NCBI GenBank assembly: GCA_020050375.1
Contig: JAGVKR010000612.1
Coordinates: 1-8,046 of the forward strand
Reading direction: 5' to 3'
Source: Planctomycetales bacterium
GTDB lineage: Bacteria; Planctomycetota; Planctomycetia; Planctomycetales; Planctomycetaceae
Length of the DNA stretch: 8,046 nucleotides
A model generated the notes under the pieces. It saw only the letters and a program-made list of their open reading frames with translations. It was not told where the DNA came from and ran no database searches. Of the stretch, positions 1-6,824 are shown piece by piece. The position numbers were made by a program, and so were the translations under genes. Position 1 is the first letter of the stretch; each line of letters begins with the position of its first letter.

Positions 1-1122
1 GATGTCGGCGAGCGTCAGTCGCCAGCGTGCTTCGGGGCGCTTCCCCAACACTCCCGTGTTCGAGCAGGGGACGTCCATCAGGATCGCGTCGAACGGTCCG
101 GCCGGCAGGTCGCTTGAGTCGCGGCGGACGACACGGGTCTCGACGATCGACAATCCCAGCCGTCGGCAGGTGTCGTCGACCAGCTCAAGCCGCTCGGCGT
201 CCACGTCGGCGGCGATCACGCTTCCTTCGTTTCGCATGAGGGCCGCGAGGTGCGTGCTCTTGCCTCCCGGCGCGGCACACAGGTCGAGCACAAGTTCACC
301 GGGTTGCGGCGCGAGCAGGGTCGCGGCTCCCATTGCCGACTCGTCCTGAATCGTGAACCACCCCTCGCGAAATCCCGGCAAATCGGGGACGCGCGCCGAC
401 TGATCGAGCCGGACAGCATCGGGATGATCTCCCGCATGGGCGGAGATGCCGGCTTGCTGCAAGGCTTCGAGAAACGCGTCGCGCGTCGTGCGGAGCGAAT
501 GGACGCGCAGGCTCAGCCGCGGCGGTGTGTTGAACCAGAACCCCAACCGCTCCAGTTCGGCCGGCGTGAACCGCCGGCGCCACCGCTCGGCAAGCCAGTG
601 CGGAAAGCTGAAGGCGGCGGCGAAATAGCCCGTGAAGTCGAGCGCCGGATTCGGAAAAGCCTTTTCTTTCACGACTCGGAATCGCCCGTCGGCAAGCGGG
701 ACGGCGTTGGCGGCGGGTGCTGCGACGTGATCGTCGGTGACGGCCCGGCTCGCTGAGCGGAGCACGCCGTTGACGAATCCCGTCCATTGCGGCCGGCCGA
801 TTCGCTTGGCGAGCTCTGTCGTTTCGTTGACGACGGCATACGCCGGCGCGCCCGAAAGCAACACAAGCTGGTACAGCCCCAGGTGGAGCAGCGTGAGCGC
901 ACCCGGTTCGACTTTTTCAAGCGGTCTCTGGACGTGCGGTTGCAGCAGCGCATCGAGGGTTGCCCGCCGGCGGATCACGCCGTGAACCAGTTCCATCGCC
1001 AGCCCGCGTTCTGAAGGCGCGAGCGCGGCCGTCGCCAGCCGCTCTTCGAGCTGCTGAACGGCGGGGCCGGAGCGCTCCGTCCACCGGCTGAGAACGTCGT
1101 AAGCCAAATCGCGTGGTGACAT
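1..1122 (-). CDS. rsmB: 16S rRNA (cytosine-C5) methyltransferase RsmB, 3' end beyond window
   Basis: RsmB family enzymes transfer a methyl group from S-adenosylmethionine to C5 of a cytosine in 16S rRNA (C967 in E. coli). The 374 visible residues begin with a NusB-like RNA-binding region (about 1-130), which separates RsmB from other RsmB/RsmF-family proteins. The Rossmann methyltransferase domain follows: SAM-binding motif DLCAAPGGKS at 280-289, the acidic motif AADVD at 304-308, and motif IV DVPCSNTG at 350-357 with its conserved Cys353. The catalytic nucleophile cysteine of motif VI would lie beyond the left edge. The family is usually 430-450 residues, so roughly 60-80 are missing. The ATG at 1122 is chosen because the NusB-like region starts there; only a weak GGA precedes it. 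It lies 54 bp after aroA on the same strand, suggesting co-transcription. Family assignment is firm; the exact target base is inferred. Confidence 0.93.
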   Translation of the reverse strand, partial: MSPRDLAYDVLSRWTERSGPAVQQLEERLATAALAPSERGLAMELVHGVIRRRATLDALLQPHVQRPLEKVEPGALTLLHLGLYQLVLLSGAPAYAVVNETTELAKRIGRPQWTGFVNGVLRSASRAVTDDHVAAPAANAVPLADGRFRVVKEKAFPNPALDFTGYFAAAFSFPHWLAERWRRRFTPAELERLGFWFNTPPRLSLRVHSLRTTRDAFLEALQQAGISAHAGDHPDAVRLDQSARVPDLPGFREGWFTIQDESAMGAATLLAPQPGELVLDLCAAPGGKSTHLAALMRNEGSVIAADVDAERLELVDDTCRRLGLSIVETRVVRRDSSDLPAGPFDAILMDVPCSNTGVLGKRPEARWRLTLADI

Positions 1123-1159
1123 GGATTGTCCGTTGATAATCCGCTCGGTTGGAGACGAG

Positions 1160-1213
1160 GGGTCAGGAGACAGAGATCAGGGGCCAGGAGGCTGGAGTGG
1201 CTTCTGGCCCCTG
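1160..1213. repeat. GC-rich repeat with 10-bp perfect inverted repeat in aroA tail and aroA-rsmB spacer
   Basis: CAGGGGCCAG (1178-1187) and CTGGCCCCTG (1204-1213) are perfect reverse complements separated by 16 bp. Beyond the arms the pairing continues imperfectly, with bulges, toward 1165 and 1227. The segment also has a purine-rich side (GGTCAGGAGACAGAGATCAG) sharing the 10-mer GAGACAGAGA (1167-1176) with the insert inside aroA (1883-1892). The aroA stop codon (1177-1179) sits at one arm, so the last ~20 AroA codons are made from this repeat. As RNA it could fold after the aroA stop and modulate read-through into rsmB. There is no T-tract, so an intrinsic terminator is not supported. Confidence 0.6.
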
Positions 1214-2609
1214 CCGCCTGATTCCTGTCGCCTGCATTCTCGTCGCCCGCACAGAATCTCCAAATCCTCAAAGAACCGCGGGTACGTCTTCGCCGTGCAT
1301 TCCGGATGGGCGATGCGGATCCCCGACGTGCGAAGGCCAACGAGAGCAAAACTCATCGCCATTCTGTGATCGTCGTAGGTTTCGATCGTCGCCGGTCGAA
1401 GTGGAGCGGGGTGAATTGTCAGTCCGTCGGCGTGCTCTTCGACCGTTTGCCCGATCCGCCGCAGTTCAGTTGCCACGGCGGCAATGCGGTCGGTCTCCTT
1501 GTGGCGGATATGGGCCACGTTGCGAATCCGGGTGGGGCCGACGGCGAAAGGAGCCACTGCCGCGAGCGTCTGGGCTGTGTCACTGATGGCATTCATGTCG
1601 ATGTCGACGCCGCGGAGCGGCCCCCCCCGAACAGTGATGTCTTTGGCGCTCGATTTGACCTCACATCCCATCTGTTCAAGCGCATCGACAAAAGCGACGT
1701 CACCCTGGAGGGCCTGGCGCGTCAAGCCGCTGACAGTCACTTCTCCCCCGGTGATCGCCGCCGCCGCGAAGAAGTAGCTCGCTGCGGATGCGTCCGGCTC
1801 GATGTTGTAGTCGCTGCCACGGTAGTGCTGTGGCGCGATGCGATAGAGGGGGGAACGATGGGGTAACTCAGACGATGAATGAGAGACAGAGAGTTGGAGA
1901 GACGGAGAGACTGTCGCTGCCGGTCCCCGGTCCCGGTCCCCGGTCCCGGCGGTGTTTCGACCAATACTCCAAAAGCTTGCATGACGGCCCGTGTCATTTC
2001 GACATACGGTTCGGAGACGAGCGAACCGGCGACTTCGATCGTGACGGGCGCGGCTGCCGCCGGTGCCGCCATGAGCAGCGCGCTCAAATACTGGCTGGAA
2101 ATGTTTCCGCCGACTCGGGCCGTCCCTCCCGGAAGTCCTCGGGCGGTCACAACGACCGGAGGACAATCGTTGTCGAGCTCGCACCTGACGTCGGCCCCAA
2201 GCTGATTCAGCGCGTTGACGAGCTCACCAAGCGGTCGCTCGCGCATCCGTGCATTGCCGTCGAGTCGAAAACGGCCCTGCCCCAGCGTGCACAGCGCGGT
2301 GAGAAAACGGATGCTTGTGCCACTGTTTTCGAGCCATAGCTCGGCAGCGGTTGCCGGAATCGCACCGCCGCAGCCAGCGATCGAAATGGCGCCGTTCAAT
2401 GCGTCGTGATCGACAACGAGCCCCAGTCGACGGAGGCTGTCGATCATCACGCGCGTGTCCTGGCTGTCGAGGACCCCCGTCAAACGTGAGGGACCGTCTG
2501 CCAGTGCCGCGACCACGAGCGCCCGGTTGGTCAGGCTTTTCGATCCCGGGGGACGGATTGTGCCGCAAATGGGGGCGGTGACCGGGTGGATTTCAAGGGG
2601 GGCGACCAT
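1177..2609 (-). CDS. aroA: 3-phosphoshikimate 1-carboxyvinyltransferase (EPSP synthase), reading frame broken at 1848-1853
   Basis: AroA joins shikimate-3-phosphate and phosphoenolpyruvate to make EPSP, the sixth shikimate-pathway step, in the cytoplasm. The first frame starts at ATG 2609 and shows [10 protein letters not shown] (Lys24, Ser25, Arg29), NSGTSIR (95-101), RMRERP (121-126), [13 protein letters not shown] (171-183) and PYVEMT. It leaves the family after residue 218 and stops at 1737. The family resumes one frame over from about 1845 with [30 protein letters not shown] and ECTAKTYP, and stops at 1177. All the substrate-binding residues I could match to E. coli AroA are present across the two frames. 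One extra C in the C6 run (coding strand) would join them into 477 residues, against about 427-435 normally. The excess is a low-complexity insert of about 31 residues and a C-terminal tail of about 22. A sequencing error, slippage, or a true pseudogene are all possible; intact motifs on both sides favour a working gene or a very recent break. Confidence 0.88.
1849..1955. repeat. Low-complexity insert inside aroA
   Basis: This stretch separates two parts of AroA that lie only about six residues apart in the E. coli enzyme. On the plus strand it has two blocks. The first is GA-rich (1879-1911, repeated GAGAGAC/GGAGAGAC). The second is two exact tandem copies of the 13-mer GGTCCCCGGTCCC (1922-1934, 1935-1947). 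The GA block shares GAGACAGAGA with the spacer repeat at 1167-1176. The GGTCCCC/GGTCCC words recur at 7598-7626, upstream of the ABC ATPase gene. The 110 bp between the AroA homology edges (1846-1955) is one base short of 37 codons, which fits the need for one extra base in the C6 run at its edge. No transposase or target-site duplication was seen. Confidence 0.6.
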
Positions 2610-2976
2610 ACGCCGAGTATAGGGAGGTGTGGCCTCTGTCACCACTTGCCGGAGGACAGAAGGGGATCGCGATTGAACGCAAAGACTGTGCTGCTTACCG
2701 TCAGGGCGTGCCGTACTGGTTCGTGACACGCAAATGATAACTACCTGCAATTGCAGGAGCTTCAGCCCGTCCTGTTCATTCGCGACGAAATGGGACGGCG
2801 ACTGTCGAGGCCGTCGGGAAATCTTCCGCATTCGCCTCAAATTGCCTAAGACAGCCATATTGGGGTTTCCGATATTAGTGGCGGGACCATGTTCGGGATC
2901 TTGGTCCAACGCCGTCGGAGCGCGCCCTCCCGCGTGCTGTGACGCTGCGCCGCTGACGACTGAGGATTGACCTGCC
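2610..2976. other. Divergent intergenic region between aroA and the 2977 gene
   Basis: Beyond the aroA promoter candidate, the only structure I see is the perfect 14-bp palindrome CCTGCAATTGCAGG at 2744-2757, about 135 bp upstream of aroA and 220 bp before the plus-strand gene. Its dyad shape and its place between divergent genes would suit a dimeric regulator, but no regulator gene lies nearby. A/T-rich words near 2858-2879 could hold a promoter for the plus-strand gene, but none has acceptable hexamer spacing. No RNA gene is recognised. Confidence 0.4.
2616..2642 (-). promoter_or_regulatory. Candidate aroA promoter, leaderless arrangement
   Basis: On the minus strand a TATACT (-10 like, 2621-2616) sits six bases before the aroA ATG. 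A GTGACA (-35 like, 2642-2637) lies 15 bp further upstream, slightly short of the usual 16-18 bp. Transcription from this -10 would begin at or within a base or two of the ATG, giving a leaderless mRNA. That agrees with the absence of any Shine-Dalgarno sequence there. Both hexamers match sigma-70 consensus at 5 of 6 positions; use in vivo is inference. Confidence 0.35.
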
Positions 2977-3633
2977 ATGAATATCAACGGACGACTTCTA
3001 CTGCTCGTGGTTGCGATCGGATTGTTCGTCCGCGTCTGGAAGACGAACGAGCATCCGCGCACGCGCCCCGTCGTGCGATCGCGCAGCGAGGCTGCGGAGT
3101 TGATCCAATCCCACGCCATCACCGCTGCCGAAAAGGCCCCGCCGACCACACCTGTTTCGGATCGACGCGACAGAGACGAACGCCTGCCCCTCGAGGAAAT
3201 CTGGACGGCGGCGACGTGTCCGATTCCACTTCCAGCGGGAATCGCCGCGGGAACGTATCGGGTCGTCAACGATTCGGGGCGCGTCGCGAAGCTGATCGTT
3301 GTCGCAGAAGTGGCGTCTCCGGCCGACGCGTCGCCTCCCGTCGCTGCAACGGAGCTGATGATGACGGTTGTGGGGGGCGAACGCTGGTATCTGATTGGTC
3401 TGCGATCGGATTCAACAGCGATTCGCTCGGAAGACACTCCGCATGCGACGTCGAACCGGGTGTCGCCGGTCGTCCCCGAAGTCGCGTTGCCGGCTGACGC
3501 CCCGACCGCCAATCGAAAGTTCGATTTCAGCGGCTACGACACGATTCAAGCGCCCGCGGTGGAAGTGATCGACCGCGAAGTGATCGAACAGGCGTCGCGC
3601 CCGCGCCCCCCCGAAATGCCGTCGCCGCTGTGA
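2977..3633 (+). CDS. Membrane-anchored hypothetical protein (planctomycete-style)
   Basis: A 218-residue protein with no function I can name. One hydrophobic segment near the start (about residues 6-19, [12 protein letters not shown]) is followed by basic residues and is best read as a membrane anchor or uncleaved signal. Residues 30-75 are polar and probably disordered. A compact, probably beta-rich region spans about 82-142, with the phrases [19 protein letters not shown] and GERWYLIGL. From memory this pattern resembles small lineage-specific proteins of Planctomycetota, but I cannot search to confirm. The C-terminus (160-218) is proline- and alanine-rich and ends in a proline cluster. The ATG at 2977 has GAGGA at 2962-2966 with a 10-base spacer, and codon use matches its neighbours. 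It stands alone, divergent from aroA and convergent with vapC. Confidence 0.75.
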   Translation: MNINGRLLLLVVAIGLFVRVWKTNEHPRTRPVVRSRSEAAELIQSHAITAAEKAPPTTPVSDRRDRDERLPLEEIWTAATCPIPLPAGIAAGTYRVVNDSGRVAKLIVVAEVASPADASPPVAATELMMTVVGGERWYLIGLRSDSTAIRSEDTPHATSNRVSPVVPEVALPADAPTANRKFDFSGYDTIQAPAVEVIDREVIEQASRPRPPEMPSPL

Positions 3634-3642
3634 GCGCCGACC

Positions 3643-3719
3643 GGGGTCTGGTCTTTTTTCCGGCTGTCCGGCGTTGCACGGCAAATGATGCGTCATCGCC
3701 GGAAAATGGACCTGACCCC
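3643..3719. repeat. MITE/REP-like imperfect palindrome, 77 bp
   Basis: The 22 bases at 3643-3664 and the 22 at 3698-3719 are reverse complements at 19 of 22 positions. The inner nine (TTTTCCGGC / GCCGGAAAA) match perfectly. The 33-bp centre contains a smaller dyad, GATGCGTCATC (3687-3697). The outer ends read GGGGTC and GACCCC. It begins 10 bp after the stop of the 2977 gene. Together with a weak 4-bp stem before a T6 run (3639-3659), it may act as a transcription terminator for that gene. The shape fits a non-autonomous element such as a MITE or REP sequence; no transposase is in the window. Confidence 0.55.
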
Positions 3720-3728
3720 CTCGGGTCA
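3713..3728. other. Short hairpin TGACCC-CCTC-GGGTCA
   Basis: A perfect 6-bp stem with a 4-base loop overlaps the right end of the 77-bp palindrome. It lies between the convergent ends of the 2977 gene and vapC. There is no adjoining T-run on either strand, so it is not a convincing terminator alone. It may be part of the repeat element's end. Confidence 0.35.
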
Positions 3729-3799
3729 ACGGACGTCGCAGGCACCGTGTGGACGAGAACGCGCCCGAGAATGGACGTCGCGCATCTCGAGCGGGGAAT

Positions 3800-4214
3800 T
3801 CACACGGGACGCGACCAGTCCTCAATCACCAGACCGGTAATTCGCGAGAAATCGGAATCGCGCGTCACCAGAATTGCGCCAAGCGAGAGAGCTGTCGCGG
3901 CTATCCACAGGTCATTGTCATCGAGAGGCGTTGCTGCAAGCTCGACGGCGCGGCGGATCTCTGCGTACCTGTCGCTCGCCTGTTCAGTCACCGGCAGACA
4001 ATGCAATGCCCTAAGGATCTGTGTCACCCTGGCTGTATACTTGCCACGCTTGGGGCCATCCGGCAATCGCACGATCCCGTATTGCAACTCTCCGCGAACG
4101 ATGGCGCAGGTCACCGCGATCGTCATTGGCGATCGCAAGACGGCTCGTCACGGTTTCGTCATCGCGCATCAGGTCACTGATGACATTCGTATCGAGGAGG
4201 TATTTTGCCATCAT
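3800..4214 (-). pseudogene. vapC: VapC-type PIN-domain toxin, split by a frameshift
   Basis: VapC toxins are Mg-dependent ribonucleases that cut tRNA, rRNA or mRNA when free of antitoxin. The first frame starts at ATG 4214 and gives the PIN N-terminus MAKYLLDTNVISDLMR, with acidic Asp8, then runs LAIAND before leaving the family. A second frame, one base on, carries the rest: IAVTCAIVRGELQYGI (conserved Glu), DDNDLWIAATALSLG (conserved Asp) and LVTRDSDF (last acidic position), ending near 3800 at EDWSRPV. All four acidic active-site positions survive across the two frames. Removing one base near 4123-4129 gives 137 residues, the usual VapC length. The break lies inside the inverted repeat GCGATCG / CGATCGC (4116-4122, 4130-4136). 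As written, no complete toxin can be made. A sequencing error is the alternative. An adjacent antitoxin gene supports the pair. Confidence 0.82.
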
Positions 4215-4264
4215 CCACCGGAGTCGGCGTCATCCGATACCAACGTTGGCAGCGGGGCCAGTGG

Positions 4265-4480
4265 TCAGCGCCCAGCCGCAATCGCCTGCTCCAACTCGGC
4301 CGCTTCCTCAATCGTCAACTTCGGGCCGGCCCGAACGGCTGCGAGAATTGCCGCGTTGTTTCGCGACGAAACGGCGATGGGCGTGACCATGACCTGCGTA
4401 CCCTCGGGGGGCAACTCCATGTCTTCCGCGAGAATCACCGTCCGGCCACGAACGATTCCGTGCAATGCGCCTGTGCTCAT
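4265..4480 (-). CDS. VapB-type antitoxin
   Basis: A 71-residue protein directly upstream of the PIN toxin, 50 bp from its start. The N-terminal half (LHGIVRGRTVILAEDMELP, then EGTQVMVTPI, residues 7-35) has the short beta-strand pattern of small antitoxins of the AF2212/DUF104-like or AbrB-like type, which bind DNA as dimers. The C-terminal half (about 43-71, ILAAVRAGPKLTIEEAAELEQA) is the helical tail that normally wraps the toxin's active site. The start at 4480 is chosen over an upstream ATG at 4501 because GAGGA (4493-4489) lies 8 bases before it and the fold begins there. VapB-type proteins usually repress their own operon; no clear operator is visible. The antitoxin is intact although the toxin frame is broken. 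The exact antitoxin family is uncertain. Confidence 0.78.
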   Translation of the reverse strand: MSTGALHGIVRGRTVILAEDMELPPEGTQVMVTPIAVSSRNNAAILAAVRAGPKLTIEEAAELEQAIAAGR

Positions 4481-4511
4481 ATTCAAAGTCCTCGAAAGCA
4501 AACCCTGTCTT

Positions 4512-4543
4512 ATTCTATCAGTGTCTGTTTTGGATTCCTACAA
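4512..4543 (-). promoter_or_regulatory. Weak candidate promoter of the toxin-antitoxin pair
   Basis: On the minus strand TAGAAT (4517-4512) matches the -10 consensus at 5 of 6 positions and lies about 31 bases before the antitoxin ATG. The nearest -35 like word, TTGTAG (4543-4538), is 20 bp away, too far for a standard promoter. Location is plausible; strength and use are unknown. Confidence 0.22.
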
Positions 4544-4603
4544 CGGCGGGGTGGCTGGGGTCGACCAACGGGAGCCCCCAGTGAATAGACCAGTCCCCGT
4601 TAC

Positions 4604-6751
4604 TTATGGCGCCCGCGGCCGGCTGAAGGCAAAGATCATGACGACGCCGCCGACCAGTGCCACAGCGCCACCGGCCAGCCACGGGCCGGGAAGATGGGTC
4701 GAGTCGGTGACGCCGATGCCGCGTGCAGCAAGTTGTGGCTCGTAGTACGTGAGCAGCATCAGCAGGCCGTTGTGGCACACGTGCAGCACCGTTCCCGGCA
4801 GGATGCTTCCGGTGCGCCAGCGAACCCATCCCAGGACAAGACCGGTCAAAGCGCTCGACACCAGCCGTTCGGAAGCGAGCGGATTCGGAACAATCGCGTG
4901 AAACAATCCGAATGTCAGGGCGGAAACGACGATGGCTGTCCAGGCGTTGCCGGCAGAACGGAGCGCGGTGAACAAATATCCGCGAAAGAAGGCCTCTTCG
5001 AAGACTGCCGGAACGATGGCCATTGCGAGCAAGATCGCTACGAGCGGAACCTGTCGCAACTGGCCGACGTACTGCTGCAACTTGTCGAGATAGCCGGCAT
5101 CGAGTTCCACGCCGCGCAGCGTCTTGCTCAACATGACCGTCTCGTGGTCGAGCATCCATAGCGAAAGGCCGACGAGAATTGCTCCAATGAAGATCGGCAA
5201 CGAGCTCTCCGGCCATCGAAAGCACGCGGCGATCGAGGCGCGCCGCATCCAGCAGGCGATCAGCGGGACGACGCCGAAGACGACTGCCGTGATGACGACC
5301 CCGGCGAGCAGTTGCTCGCCGATCCCGGCGGCGCCTCCCAACAAATTGATCATCAGAAAGTAGAGCGGGAACATCAGGGCCAGGCAGAAGGCGGCTGCTG
5401 TCAACGTGGGTGCCGTTCGCGACGCGCGGGGGCGGCGCACCAGGTCGGCCCAACCCGGCTGACTGCTGTACAACACCGACTCGGCGCCGAAGATCCGCGC
5501 CGCCAGCCCGATCGCCGCGGCCGCGTAAAGCAATGTCGAGGCGACAACCGTGAGTGCCGCGCCGCCGCTGGCTTTGAACGCGAACAAGTCGCGTCCGAGA
5601 AGAACAATGTTCGCCAGCGGAGTCACCAGCAGCAACCCCGACAATTCGAGGCCCGGCATCAGGCTCAGCATCCCTGGTGCGAGCGCCACGAGCATCAGCG
5701 GAATCAGATAGGCTTGTGCTTCTTTGAAGCTGCGGGCCGAACTGGTGATGACCAGGAGCACCGCCGAAAAGAATGCGGCAAACAGCAACAAGAGGCCGAA
5801 CACGGCCGCAATCACTCCGGGTGAAATTCCCGCTTCGCCGAACAGCAGGCTTCCCATCCCGCTGGCGCTGATGGTGATCGTCATCGTCAGCAGGTTGGCC
5901 GCCGCAGTCAATAAGGCCACGGAAAGGACGGCCACATACTTGGCGAAGAGCACGCCCACGCGGGGAATGGGAGCGGCCATGAGGATCTCCAGCGTGCCCC
6001 GCTCGCGCTCGCCCGCCGTCAGGTCGATCGCCGGGTAAACCGCGCCGGTGACCGTCATCAGGATCAGGACGAACGGAATGACGGCTGCGATCGAAATGGT
6101 TCCCGTATGCGTTCCTGCCTGCTCGACGGTCGTTCGCGCCCAGCGGATGGGAGCTGCGCGCTGCGTCACCCCCAGTTTTTCCAGACGCGCGGCCAGAAAC
6201 GTCTCGTTGGCGGCCCGCAGGTATTTTTCGATATAGGCGGCAGCGTCCCGGCTTTTCAGCGAGTCATCCCGAAACAGCAAGTCGATGTCGAGTGCCAGGT
6301 CGCGCTGGTCATCGATCTGTGACGGAGCTTCTCCCTTCAGCCGCAATCCAACGTCGATTTCGAACTCTTCGAGACCTTCGACAAGGTCCGATCGAATCCC
6401 GGCCTCGACGATCGGCGTGGTGCGAGACTCGCCTTCCTGCGCCGGAACCTCGGCATCGATCTGGACCAGACTCAGCCCCCCCTGCGACAACACGTTGGCA
6501 AGAAAGCTTCCTTCCTGGTCGTTCTCGAAACCGAGCGCGTAGCGCGGCGTCTGCACCGTCCCGAGTTGCGACATGAAAAACTGTTGAAAGAAAACCGAGA
6601 GCAGCGGATACATCAGCAATGGCATCAATATCAGCGTGACGATGGTGCGACGATCGCGCAGAATCTCGCGCAACTCTTTGAGCGTCAGCCGCCCCAGCCG
6701 CCGCAGGCGTTCATTCGGCTGAATCGTGCGATGCTCGGTATGAGGCGCCAT
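4604..6751 (-). CDS. ABC-2 type permease fused to CPBP intramembrane protease
   Basis: A 715-residue membrane protein with two domains. The N-terminal half is an ABC-2/NatB-like permease: first membrane helix at about 37-57, a large extracytoplasmic domain at about 58-220, further helices between about 221 and 418, and the cytoplasmic signature TAGERERGTLEILMAAP (245-261). The C-terminal half from about 450 is a CPBP (CAAX protease and bacteriocin-processing) domain. Its metal-site motifs are all present: EEAFFRG (Glu585, Glu586, Arg590), FGLFH (Phe614-His618) and HVCHN (His657-Asn661). Permease-CPBP fusions are a known architecture. The partner ATPase lies just upstream; together they should form an exporter, with substrate unknown. 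The ATG at 6751 is preferred. A TTG at 6793 would add 14 residues, but the ATG overlaps the stop of a short upstream ORF (TGATG), pointing to translational coupling. It could be annotated simply as NatB-like. Confidence 0.9.
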   Translation of the reverse strand: MAPHTEHRTIQPNERLRRLGRLTLKELREILRDRRTIVTLILMPLLMYPLLSVFFQQFFMSQLGTVQTPRYALGFENDQEGSFLANVLSQGGLSLVQIDAEVPAQEGESRTTPIVEAGIRSDLVEGLEEFEIDVGLRLKGEAPSQIDDQRDLALDIDLLFRDDSLKSRDAAAYIEKYLRAANETFLAARLEKLGVTQRAAPIRWARTTVEQAGTHTGTISIAAVIPFVLILMTVTGAVYPAIDLTAGERERGTLEILMAAPIPRVGVLFAKYVAVLSVALLTAAANLLTMTITISASGMGSLLFGEAGISPGVIAAVFGLLLLFAAFFSAVLLVITSSARSFKEAQAYLIPLMLVALAPGMLSLMPGLELSGLLLVTPLANIVLLGRDLFAFKASGGAALTVVASTLLYAAAAIGLAARIFGAESVLYSSQPGWADLVRRPRASRTAPTLTAAAFCLALMFPLYFLMINLLGGAAGIGEQLLAGVVITAVVFGVVPLIACWMRRASIAACFRWPESSLPIFIGAILVGLSLWMLDHETVMLSKTLRGVELDAGYLDKLQQYVGQLRQVPLVAILLAMAIVPAVFEEAFFRGYLFTALRSAGNAWTAIVVSALTFGLFHAIVPNPLASERLVSSALTGLVLGWVRWRTGSILPGTVLHVCHNGLLMLLTYYEPQLAARGIGVTDSTHLPGPWLAGGAVALVGGVVMIFAFSRPRAP

Positions 6752-6822
6752 CAGGGAGTCGCAGCCATCGGGAAGGGAAGGGATTCGAGCCAACCAGTGC
6801 TGGAGACGACTCCGCTAAACAT
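6751..6822 (-). CDS. Possible 23-residue leader ORF coupled to the permease
   Basis: An ATG two bases after the ATPase stop has a good Shine-Dalgarno, GGAG (6831-6828) with a 5-base spacer, inside the end of the ATPase gene. The ORF runs 23 codons (MFSGVVSSTG..., ending FPMAATP). Its TGA overlaps the permease ATG as TGATG. The permease start has no Shine-Dalgarno of its own, so ribosomes finishing this ORF could re-initiate there. The peptide has no recognisable motif. It may be chance, or the remains of an older permease N-terminus shifted in frame. Confidence 0.35.
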   Translation of the reverse strand: MFSGVVSSTGWLESLPFPMAATP

Positions 6823-6824
6823 GC

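Noticed and set aside
250..756. 168-codon plus-strand open frame
   Set aside because: It is the shadow of rsmB, whose motifs are unambiguous on the other strand.
1621..1628. Run of eight C as a second aroA frameshift
   Set aside because: The protein stays in the correct AroA frame on both sides of the run, so the count is consistent with coding.
2734..2970. 78-codon plus-strand open frame just before the 2977 gene
   Set aside because: There is no ribosome site, it is cysteine-rich with atypical composition, and no motif is visible. It overlaps the 14-bp palindrome.
2610..3512. Long minus-strand open frame continuing upstream of aroA
   Set aside because: It runs antisense through the 2977 gene, shows no domain, and AroA homology begins at the ATG at 2609. 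The openness is a GC-rich side effect.
3639..3659. Intrinsic terminator after the 2977 gene
   Set aside because: The stem before the T6 run is only four base pairs; the larger 77-bp palindrome explains the region better, so it is not listed as a separate terminator.
3731..3781. Direct repeat GGACGTCGC (3731-3739, 3773-3781)
   Set aside because: Only two 9-bp copies, with a palindromic GACGTC core common in GC-rich DNA; no further structure around them.
3630..4745. 371-codon plus-strand open frame
   Set aside because: It is antisense to the toxin-antitoxin pair and the permease 3' end, has no domain or ribosome site, and crosses the 77-bp repeat.
4518..5453. 311-codon minus-strand open frame
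   Set aside because: It is a second frame inside the permease-CPBP gene, arginine-rich and without domains.
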